NCBI RefSeq assembly: GCF_025024155.1 | Contig: NW_026251808.1 | Coordinates: forward strand, 1 to 64,000 | Origin: Gamsiella multidivaricata | Lineage: Eukaryota > Mortierellomycota > Mortierellomycetes > Mortierellales > Mortierellaceae | Length of the DNA stretch: 64,000 nucleotides | Reading direction: 5' to 3' | Shown: positions 1 through 9,006 of the stretch, piece by piece | How positions within the stretch are numbered: position 1 is the stretch's first letter | How the letters are laid out: each line of letters opens with the position of its first letter | Notes under the pieces: model-generated | Databases searched by the model: none | Told to the model about the DNA's origin: nothing | Seen by the model: the letters and a program-made list of their open reading frames with translations, nothing else | Program-made: the position numbers and the translations under genes

Positions 1-2925
1 CACCCAGTATGGACTCGAACAGATGGGCTATCCCCTCTTTCAGGACGCCAGTAGGCACTGTATTCTTCGCAAACGTGCTCTGGAATCCGCATGCCGTTAG
101 AATATCTACAGCACACTGTAGCTTGACGAAATTTGAATCCCTCATTCTGTGGGGGATCTGTGTATTCCAACCAAATTGGAGACCTAATTGTTCTCGTTAC
201 TGCACCTCTTCGAGTTTGTCTTCCATCGTTGTATCGAAATCTGTTGCAAGAGCGACGAGATTCTTAAACACACGCTTTTCGTTATCATTGTCATACAGAT
301 CTACCCATTCTGGGGTCACCACTTCAGGATCTTGTATTTCGTATGTCCGTATTAAAGCATGCTTATGCACCGCCAATTTCTCGTCTTTCTCGAGCTCTGG
401 TATCTCGCACAACTCGATGAACTGGTCGTGCGTTAAGTCCCTGGCGTTCACAACATTCTCGCAGTGTTCCTTGCGCAGTTTATCGGATATTTCTTCTCGT
501 TCTCGGACAGGCGGGTGAGATTCGTTGCATTTTCCTCTTACTGCCGAGATGACGCATCCTTCGCCCGCCATTTGCCTGATGAATCTGCTGAACAATCCGT
601 TTAAGGACAGGTTTTTTCTAATCTGCACGATGGTGAATAGTCTGTTATAATAATCGTCGTGGTCGATCTCGATGTGTTCACCGTAGATGTATTTCAGCTT
701 GACACCTGAGAGTTTGCTAGTGGGCCCCGTAACGGTGGAGTACTGGCTATCCATCCAGCGCTTGATACTCTCTGCGGAGACTGGGAGGTTGTTTGTATGT
801 TGGTCGATATACATAAGATATTTTTTCTCTTTGGCACTCCTAACGCGACGCATCATCTGCCTGCTCGACTCTGAGTTGACTTCGCTGCGAGAGCTAAAGA
901 ATCCAACTACCAAATCAACGCAGTCGGGGACATTGTAGTCGATTCCCTGACTGACCACTGGGGTGTGTATAAAGTATTGCAGACCAGACATTAGCGTGTT
1001 GATATTCTTGGCCATATCGCTCTTGGCGTAGTCTGTCGACTCGACCGTGATACACATCCCTTTGAATCCCAATTTACGGAGCTGTTCGTGCATAATGTTT
1101 GTTTTGTGAGCACTAAACGTACTAGATATCCACAAACGCTTGCCTCCCTGCAGTGAGTTGACGACCTCGTCATTGAGGACATCCGGCGACTGGTACATTA
1201 CAACCTGATCACCCTCTTGTGGCTGGAATGTGTTGTGTATGACATACACATCATCTCGAAAGCTTTTCACGTAATTTACATCGTCGTTTGACATGTCTGC
1301 ATCAAGACAAACGGCTCTTTCAACTCCCTGAATAAACGCTCTTAGAACTTGGTTGTTAAGATCATGACGCTCTTTCATGGTATCAGTGCTTGTCATCTGT
1401 GCAAACAGAGGGCTGATTTCATTCAGTATTAAGATGACTTTTTCCTTGTAGTAAGGTCCATACAGTCTGCATAGTGACTCGGCTTGGACAACGACTCTTT
1501 TACTCGCGATTTTGCCCTTGCGAATCCAAATCTTTCAAATCTTTCTACGAATGCGTCTGCCAGAGTTCGTCTCAGTGTCATGAAGACGATCTTATGGCCA
1601 GGGTACTGCCTGATAATGTCTGTGCATAATTCTATCTTACCTGTTCCTGTTGCAGACTTAATCATTTGACTGAACAGAAGCTTGTAGGAGCTTCTCTTAG
1701 AGCCAAGCGCTGTTTTTAGATGACGAATTGTTTGATTCGCGAGCTTGACGAATCTGGTGCAGTCTACCGTATCTGCTTTAAAGTTATCATTGAGACGAGA
1801 TTCGATAGTAATCGTGGCTGCTGTCATGTCGACGATGGCCTCGAAATCGATTCGTCCAACACACTTACTTGTCCCACGGGTAGACCTGTAGCAGTGGAAG
1901 TACAGAAACCCAGTAGTTCCGAGTTTCAAAAACGCATTTTCGGAGTCATGCTCTCTGTTACACAGCTCGCACTTTCCTTTCTTTATTCGCTTGATACTGA
2001 ACCGCATTCCTCTTCCATCGTACTGCATTTTATACTAGCCAGCATGCTTGTACTTCCTGAACGTGTCTTGCACCGAGTCAACAACAGACTGCGGCAGCTT
2101 CGAGTCCTCTCGAACTTGAACCTGTTCGCTTTCTTCGGAAGATGCAGATCTGTCAGCCCTCTTTCTCTTGGACTTGACGGACTCCACTGGAGCAACCCGC
2201 GTGCTTTCGTCCGACACATTTGTGATATAGAACTCTTCGTCTTTAGTATTCTTTGACGCAGAGTGCCACTCTGCTTTCTGGAGTATTCTGTCCGGGCTGC
2301 TGCGTTTGCAGCTTCCAAGGATGCGAATTCCTCTGTTTTTGATGTACACTGCAGGGTCAATGTACTTCGTTAGATTTGTAACTTCATCGCTGCCTCTGGC
2401 TTCTTTGGAGTTGTCCATAAACGCCTTCATGTGCTCGTTATTGTTCTCAAACACATACTTCGGGATGAGGATATGCAGCGACACTTTAGAGCCAGACGAG
2501 GAAGTTAGAACACGGCACATCTCCTCTGTGACCGGATACTCGGGCGCGAACTGGTTGCGTGCTTCCAAGAACTCGGCGAACACACACTGTTCAAGCTCCG
2601 CGACGTTTTTCCCCTCCCAGGAGGTATCGAGTTTCCAGTCGATGTCGTAGTACTCAACGCACTCTCGGCCATCTCTGATTGTTTCGTTAAAACATCTGTC
2701 TTTAGCTGCAATGTTGCTGTACGCCGTTAGGAATGCCGGAAGATCTTTGTAACTTGCGAACTCATAGTACGAGGTCTTTCCATCGCTTGACACACCACTT
2801 ATGTATGACACAAAGAAGGTGTTCGAGACCTTATCAGCCCATGCATAGGATCTGTCTTGTGGACGTTGGGTCTGGCTCTTTTCAACTGCGAAGTAAGCGG
2901 AATCGAATTTGCTGTACATGTACAT
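1..2925 (-). pseudogene. Primase-helicase relic: AEP primase, zinc motif and UL9-like SF2 helicase, left end outside the window
   Basis: Read leftwards from an ATG at 2925. An archaeo-eukaryotic primase domain shows the acidic pair in EYYDIDW (residues 94 and 96), an S-x-H motif (KVSLHI, about residue 149) and DPAVYIKNRGIRILGSCK (about 190-207). A C-x2-C...H...C zinc motif follows near 1960, then a superfamily II helicase with a Walker A-like TGTGKIEL (about 1630), a Walker B-like LILNEI (about 1425) and motif VI QMMRRVR (about 850). This order matches primase/origin-binding helicases of DNA viruses and mobile elements. The frame is broken by an in-frame TAG (2035-2037), a one-base frame change near 1440-1460 and an in-frame TAA (197-199). 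Coding-like sequence continues in frame past the TAA to position 1. Walker A has Ile for Thr/Ser and Walker B has Asn for Asp. I infer a dead copy of a mobile or viral replication gene. Confidence 0.8.
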
Positions 2926-3188
2926 TACAATATTCTTTTTTTACTGATTCACTTAGACTCACTCTTAACCATTAACTTTCTATTTCTAACCAGTCTACCG
3001 ACGACAGGAGGAGATCTCTTCAGCGCCGCTTCTCGAGTCTAGGGGGAAAATGGACACTCAGATCAGGAACTGTGGTCGAGGATGTGCTGTTCGAGGCGGG
3101 ACAGAGCATTAATGAATTGCAATAAGTTTCTTTTTAATTTTTTTAAAAAATTTATAGGCTAACTTCTGTGCAGTCCAATTCATCCTTT

Positions 3189-3923
3189 ATGATTGATTTG
3201 AGCGACAAGACAACGCGGCAGTTGTTCTCAAAGGACGATTGGACCGAAATTAGCAGCGATCTCCCACACATTCCGCCCTATTCAAAAGAGGCATCGGAGT
3301 ATCTCGACAAATTCGACAGCGTGGCCACGCTTGAGGACTTGCAAGATCTACTGGACAGGCGTCCTCGAGATACCGAGAGTCAGCTAATTTATGAATGCTT
3401 GCTGAACTGGTAAGTTGTTGTAGTCCATCGAAAAAAATATACCCCGGGCACTTCTGATCATGCTTCGTTTCTTCATTTTCTAGGCTGTGTCTGTATGAGA
3501 CTGAGGATCCGTTGCCGTTTAGTGTTGCTGATAGCCTGTCGGAGGGTTGGTGGCTTAAATCGGCGTGGGGCGTATGCACTAACATGGCATTAGGCGTGCC
3601 CGGATGCTTTATAATACCAGGCGAAATCACCGGCCACGACTCTTCCGCGAGAAGAGACAAAGATCGAGAATCGGCAATTGGGAGCGAGAGGAAGAGGGTT
3701 GGAGTCCGCGCCGACCTCATATGGAGAAACATGAAATTGCCAGAGACTGACTGGGCAATAGCAGAGGCGGCGAAGGTTTGGTGTTCCAACAGTAACAAGT
3801 ACATATCGGAGAGCAAATTTAAGTTTCCGAGGCAGTTACACGACGTCTTGGTTGGGCGATCAATGGAGGTTGGCGGAGCGAGCGAACTGAGAAACGCTTT
3901 CGTTTCTGGGTTAATAATAGGAG
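3189..3923 (+). CDS. Two-exon gene of unknown function, 3' end unresolved
   Basis: Exons 3189-3409 and 3484-3923 join in frame across a 74-nt intron (GTAAGT...TTCTAG). The ATG at 3189 opens MIDLSDKTTRQLF. Exon 2 contains SEGWWLKSAWG, a basic GE-x-S-x-RR-x-R-rich stretch (GHDSSARRDKDRES), then VGVRADLIWR and PRQLHDVLV. This pattern recalls a large family of uncharacterised proteins repeated in Mucoromycota genomes (memory, not a search). No catalytic motif is recognisable. A second intron seems to start at GTACCA (3924) and end at CTAACAG (3987). The plausible continuation (LQFSDLKTMSPVDWALL) is then one base out of frame, so the gene is either damaged or spliced in a way I cannot resolve. It lies between the primase relic and a transposase. 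Confidence 0.6.
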
Positions 3924-5177
3924 GTACCAGGTTTTATTTCTTGTCTACTTTGTATTCCACATCTGGCATAGACATTAATACTAACAGTTGCAATTTTCGG
4001 ACCTTAAGACCATGTCTCCAGTGGATTGGGCTCTGTTGGGGAACATCTGGGGATAATGTTACAAGATTGGTGGAGATGGAGGCGACGAGGCTAGAAGCAA
4101 AGGTCATCAACCTCTCGGCTTCGCTTCTAGCCATTCACGATCTGCTCTTCTTCAGGGTACGTTGAGGTGCAAATTCGATGGCTCTTTTTACAATTTTGAT
4201 ACCACTGTTCTGATAATAGTTTTAATGGACGTAGACATCAACCATCCGGTTGATATCGGAATACGAACAGGCCGCAAAGCGACATACCGGCAAGAGGAAG
4301 CGGGATCGGCATTCAGCCCTAACTGGCGCCTTGTTGGAGCCGAAGAGCTCATGGCGGGACCTTCTTCAGTCTTCCCCATAGTACTTGCCTCCTCTCTTGA
4401 TCGCTCCCATCGGTAAACGATGATGTAGCGCGTTATTCTGGATATGAAAGGCCATGGTTTGGAGCAATACACGTAACAAAAAGGTCTGAAACAGGGAACC
4501 TAAAAATGACCGAATGAAAACGAGTGTGCATCACCTACTGCACTCGACGCGCGTGGATCATGCCCGAGACGATTGGAGACCTTTTGGATTTGGGGCAAGA
4601 GACCCGTTTACTCGAGTAGGCACAGGACACGATTGCAGCAGCAGTTGACTTGAATGGCGTAGTCTGGCTCACGCGCGACAATAGCGGCAACTATGTAATT
4701 CAATACTGCATCTTTTTTTTATTTATTTATTTTTATTGAAGACAGGTGTTTGCTGTGCTGTCCACAGATTTCATCAGCATCAAGGGTGTGCTGGCTGATC
4801 GCGTCCCTCTCATAGTAGTTTTAAACATAAAAAAGAATAAGAACATGGTATTCTTACCATGCTTTTCAGCAGAGGAATCGCAGATAACCTGAATGAAGAG
4901 AAAATTCTTAGGGTAGAATGACCTCAGACTCAAGCCTTTCCATCTTACAAACTACTCTGGAAATCCCTGCAAAGGCGTTCGAAGTAGTTTGTCTCGTCTC
5001 AACTCCACTCAGCGAGACAGGTAGCGGTGGTAGCTAATTAGAGAGAGTTAATCAAATATTTCTAGAAAAAAATGTACCAGATTGCTTCGAGTGTCGCGCA
5101 TTGACAGCATTAGGACACTCTTGTACGAATTGCGAGCCATCTTTGGGCCGGCTCTCGGTCGCCTACTTGCTAGTTTA
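3924..5177. other. Non-coding stretch, no gene recognised
   Basis: It may include a degraded 3' exon of the gene at 3189 (around 3988-4165). The rest has short overlapping reading frames without family features, and an AT-rich run (TTTATT repeats) at about 4711-4737. I see nothing else. Confidence 0.4.
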
Positions 5178-5354
5178 TTACTAAGCATGTGCACGGACCA
5201 TTGGGGCAAGTCGCCCTTTTCTTTTCTAATGAGAGAGACGGGCGACTTGCCCCATGGTCCGTGCGCCGGTGTGGTAGGATATTTTTTAAAAAACAAGACG
5301 CCAATAGCATATTTGAACCCGACTTGCCTCATAGTCCATGCGCATGCTTAGTAA
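5178..5354. repeat. 177-bp inverted-repeat element with an internal third arm
   Basis: The left end (5178-5216) begins TTACTAAGCATG and runs into GCACGGACC and GGGGCAAGTCGCCC. The right end (5321-5354) is its reverse complement with several substitutions and ends CATGCTTAGTAA. An internal copy (5240-5266) is also inverted and complements 5189-5216 almost perfectly, differing by about one base plus one indel. The outer arms behave like terminal inverted repeats of a small DNA transposon, and the inner pair can fold into a strong hairpin. No clear target-site duplication is visible. It ends 33 bp before the transposase ATG, so it could be a MITE or the 5' end of that transposon. Confidence 0.7.
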
Positions 5355-5387
5355 TTGAAAATTCTTATTTTAACAAGTAGATGAAAA

Positions 5388-6695
5388 ATGGATGCTGAGC
5401 TAGACAAACTGATTGCAGCACAGTGGGGTTTCTTGCACCAAGACTGGCCCGTGGTAATGCGTACCAAATTTCACCGCACTGACATCAAGCTCATTCAGGA
5501 CATGAGGAAGGTCAAGGACTTTGTGCAGCATCGTCTCGGGATCATTCCAGTGTTCTTCTTCTTGACAGTACTATTTGGAACAAAGTGCTACACAGGTCCT
5601 TATAGGAACGTCGAGAAAGGTATCCTCATACTCTACATGCTGCTGCAAGGGACCACTATATCAGACATGGACGAGTTCCTACCAAAGAGTTCCTTCCATG
5701 AGATATTCAAGGGCTTTTTCGGCACCAACACCTATGCCCTGGATGCAAAAATCACGTCGTGCTTGGCCGAGATGTGCTCAAGTATCAAGTTGAGACTTCT
5801 GTGCTCTCGATCCACCAACCCAGAAACATTCAAGCACATTACTCTGCATTTGGACGGCCACTACAGTTGCGTTGCCTATCGTAATGCGGACAAAGCAAGT
5901 ATGTACTCCTACAAGCTGCGAAAGTCTGGCTTCAGGACACAGGTATGCTGCGACATGAACAGTATGGTGGTCTTTGTCTCACAGCCTGCAGAGTGTCGCG
6001 ACTTCAATGACGGTACAATACTCTTAAAAATGGCCATTGACAAGAAGATCCACCACCTTGACTGCCTTGCGCTAGATGGAGGATACACACTGCACCTGGA
6101 AGGCATAATAGCTGCCAGCGACACGCTCACGTCGTCTACTTTCTGCCGCCCGATCCGCAAGCGCAAGGGCATTGAGTTGACAGAAGAGGAGATCAGATAC
6201 AACGCAGTCTTTGGCAGCTTTCGCTCCAAGGTTGAGAGTTATTTTGGAGATATGCAGACAACATTCACAAAGTTCAGTCATACCGTGGTGAATAGAGCGT
6301 CTGATAAGGGCATCTTCTCGCTACAGTACAAGCTTTGCTGCCTACTCTCAAACATCAAGCGTATGGTCGCCTTGCGCAACATTACAATGGAACTATATCA
6401 CAACTACTGGACCCAGGACGACTTCGATTACCCCAATGGAGATGATAGCGCGAACGATATGCAGGCTACCGCACCCTCCTTCAAAGCCAAGGCCAGTGAT
6501 GCAAAAAGCATCTACGTATATCGGCAAGATGCGGTTTCCAGGTCCCACAGCCGCACTGTACCATCATGGCTCCCAGAGGCGAGCTGTTCGCCATTCGGAG
6601 AATACGCAATGCACAGGATCATGTCGGTGTGGCCACTGAATTTGCGACGGCTCGCTCCAGATTCGATGTCCCATATGTACAATGCACAGTCTTGA
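5388..6695 (+). CDS. DDE-superfamily transposase with chimeric 3' end
   Basis: An uninterrupted 435-codon frame. Residues about 70-120 (ILILYMLLQGTTISDMDEF) look like a helix-turn-helix region. The catalytic acids are visible as HLDGHYS (first Asp, about residue 154), LALDGGY (second Asp, about 229) and FRSKVESYFG (Glu, about 286), a D-D-E layout in the style of Harbinger/ISL2EU-like DDE_Tnp_4 enzymes. From about codon 375 (position 6513) the protein stops being transposase: its last 60 or so residues are the antisense reading of the WD40 gene that starts there. The element has therefore lost its own C-terminus, stop codon and 3' terminal repeat. It could still be expressed as a chimeric protein, but mobility is unlikely. 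Confidence 0.8.
   Translation: MDAELDKLIAAQWGFLHQDWPVVMRTKFHRTDIKLIQDMRKVKDFVQHRLGIIPVFFFLTVLFGTKCYTGPYRNVEKGILILYMLLQGTTISDMDEFLPKSSFHEIFKGFFGTNTYALDAKITSCLAEMCSSIKLRLLCSRSTNPETFKHITLHLDGHYSCVAYRNADKASMYSYKLRKSGFRTQVCCDMNSMVVFVSQPAECRDFNDGTILLKMAIDKKIHHLDCLALDGGYTLHLEGIIAASDTLTSSTFCRPIRKRKGIELTEEEIRYNAVFGSFRSKVESYFGDMQTTFTKFSHTVVNRASDKGIFSLQYKLCCLLSNIKRMVALRNITMELYHNYWTQDDFDYPNGDDSANDMQATAPSFKAKASDAKSIYVYRQDAVSRSHSRTVPSWLPEASCSPFGEYAMHRIMSVWPLNLRRLAPDSMSHMYNAQS
6498..6512. other. Perfect hairpin at the transposase/WD40 junction
   Basis: GATGCAAAAAGCATC, two 5-bp arms around five A residues, sits exactly where transposase sequence gives way to WD40 sequence. It may be the remnant of a transposon end or simply a breakpoint-prone hairpin. 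Confidence 0.5.
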
Positions 6696-7872
6696 CCTCC
6701 GGAGAGTAGTTGACCGCCCTCTGGAGAATATATAACGCACCGAACTGCCCAACTATGGCCGTTCAGGAGGTGGCGACACCCTCCGGTTTCAACATCCCAT
6801 AGCCGCACTGTGCCGTCATCACCGGCAAAAGCACCCAGGTCGCCTCTCGGAGAATAGTTTATGCTCCAAACAGCACTTTTATGACTGAAGGTCTGAAGGC
6901 AGACTCCAGTTTCCACATCCCATAGCCTCACTGCGTGGTCATCGCCACAAGAAATCAGTTGGTCCCCTGCGGACGAAAACATCGCCGTCCAAGCCTTGTC
7001 CTTATGACCCTTCAAAGTGTGGCGGCTCCCGCCGGTTTCCACGTCCCACAAGCGTAGCGTTGCATCTGAACTGCAGAAAGCAATCAAATCGCCTATGGCC
7101 GAATAGACGACTCTCAAAACGCCTTCACTATGTCCGCGCAGGATGTGGTGGCAACATCCTGACTCCATGACCCATAATCGCACGGTCTTGTCCGAACTGC
7201 TAGAGGCAATCGCATCGCCTTTTGGCGAATAGGCGACGCTTGTAACACCGCTGCTATGGCCCACCAAGGCTTGGCGACAGCTTCCCGTTTCAGCATCCCA
7301 CAGTCTCACTGCCTTGTCGGTACTACCGGAAACGATCTCCTTGCCGTTCGGTGAGTACATGGCGCCCAGAACAACGCCCTCATGCCCGTTCAGGATGTGG
7401 CAGCAAGTCGCTGTTTTCGTGTCCCATAACCGCACTGTCTTGTCCTCACTGGCAGAGGCAATCTTATCTCCCCATGGCGAATACACGATCCCTGAAATTG
7501 CTGCGGTATGTCCACGTAATACGTGGCGGCAGACCCCGGTACCCACGTCCCAAAGCCGTATCGTCATGTCATCGCTAGCGGAGGCTATCTGATCTCCTTT
7601 CATCGAGTACTCAACAAAATGAATCCAACTGACGTGGCCACTTAATTCGCCACTACAAAGTCCTGTTTCGACGTCCCAGAGTCACACTGTCTTGTCATCA
7701 CTCCCGGACGCAACTTGATTGCCTTTTTGCAAATACGTGACGCTATTGACCTCACCACTATGACCGCTCAGGATGTTGAGGCAAGTTTTAGTCTCCATGC
7801 TCCACAGTCTCACTGCTCCGTTACAGCTGCAAGAGGCGACTCCTTGTCCGGACTTCATAAGTCTCCGTTGCT
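6512..7872 (-). pseudogene. WD40-repeat protein fragment, about 11 repeats, broken at both ends
   Basis: The minus strand encodes about eleven tandem WD repeats, each ending in variants of DKTVRLWDVETG and followed by a GHS-type turn. The frame is open from 7603 to 6512. The same frame continues upstream to about 7872 through two more blades but is interrupted by an in-frame TGA (7682-7684) in a blade reading KTV-stop-LWDVETG, a one-step CGA-to-TGA change. Upstream, a TAG at 7871-7873 closes the frame. At the 3' end the last blade stops abruptly at the transposase junction. Highly uniform blades of this kind occur in fungal NLR-like (NACHT-WD40) proteins, but no NACHT domain is recognisable upstream, so that identity is only a possibility. 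Confidence 0.75.
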
Positions 7873-9006
7873 AACAGCGTATCCATCCTGTACAGCATTT
7901 TCATAACTATCGTCTTCATCTTCATGGATTACCCTTGCGGTTCTCACCAAGCTCTGTGGCTCTACCGCGTCGTGGGTCAGATCCTCCGTCTAAACCCCGG
8001 GGACCAAGTGGCACCAATGACATCTTTTACGAGCCTAATCTTCCAATGTCGCCTCGGCGTCCCCAGTGCCTGTGCTACTAAGAAAATCTTTTGTTGCCTG
8101 GAAGTACCTTTCGCATCGACCCCATCGTAATCGCCCATACCGTGCTGTTTCAACTCATTCGCCAGCTTTTAAAGGATTCTGGATTTCGTGGTAGCGAACT
8201 GTTGATACTGTAGATTTTTATACCAGTTGAGACTCTCCGTACTGGCCCAGTTCTTTGCTCGGCAACCAATCTTGATTTGGATGACCATGCTACTGCGGCG
8301 GAAGCAGTTGAGGTTGCAGTTGATGCAGTGGCCCCTAATGCTGGAACGGTGTGTGTTGCTGCTGCCAAAGCTGACACTGAGGCGGCAGATGCTGCTATTA
8401 TTGAGACTTGGAGCCTCCAGCTTATGGGAGGCCTTATTAAGAATATCGGTCGTTGTTTGACAAGAATTTGGTCCTAATCTGCGGCAATGTATTCGAGTGG
8501 AGCTGGAGGCGTTGAACATCCACCGGGATCGGTACTGTGCTCAGGGAGTTCCTCCGAGAGCTCCTATGTTGTATGCGTAGATCCAGTCTCCAAAAGTACG
8601 TCTTGATCAAAGGTTGGTATGTAGTGCATAGCTTATGGGCTTTGTGCTTCCGCAAATGATTAAAGACTCGGAGATAGTGCGGAGTCAAAAGAATGAAGGT
8701 GGTGAAACGAGATAGAAAGAAAGAACGACCTGGTAAAAAAGACCATTTGGGGAAATGGGAAGATGGGGTGCTTCCAGTAGCGTTGTTTATTACTTTTGCA
8801 AAAAACACGATAAGTTGCCAGGTAACGGTACGGCAGCTGATGAGGGGGTATACGACAACTCTCTGCAGCTGAGGATGGAACAGGCAGATTCGATGAGAGT
8901 AAGCAAAAGGCTCGACACTTCAAATTTATTCTTAAGAATAAATACGAGGTCGTCCTGGGAGAACTGACGTGCACTTACACTTGATATAGTGTTTTTTATT
9001 CTCTTA
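7873..9006. other. Non-coding or decayed stretch next to the WD40 relic
   Basis: Several reading frames of 60-120 codons overlap on both strands without recognisable domains. An Ala/Thr-rich frame (about 8150-8377, minus) could be a decayed N-terminal part of the WD40 gene, but I cannot support this. The end next to 9007 is the 3' flank of REX3. Confidence 0.3.

Noticed and set aside
1..20. tRNA T-arm-like motif (GTTCGAGTCC) on the minus strand
   Set aside because: It lies in the frame of the helicase continuation, and no acceptor stem, D-arm or anticodon arm can be built around it.
197..2037. Alternative genetic code with UAA/UAG read as glutamine
   Set aside because: Glutamine would fit both stop positions, but all other genes in the window use TAA and TAG as normal stops and the locus also needs a frameshift. 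Mutation from Gln codons explains it better.
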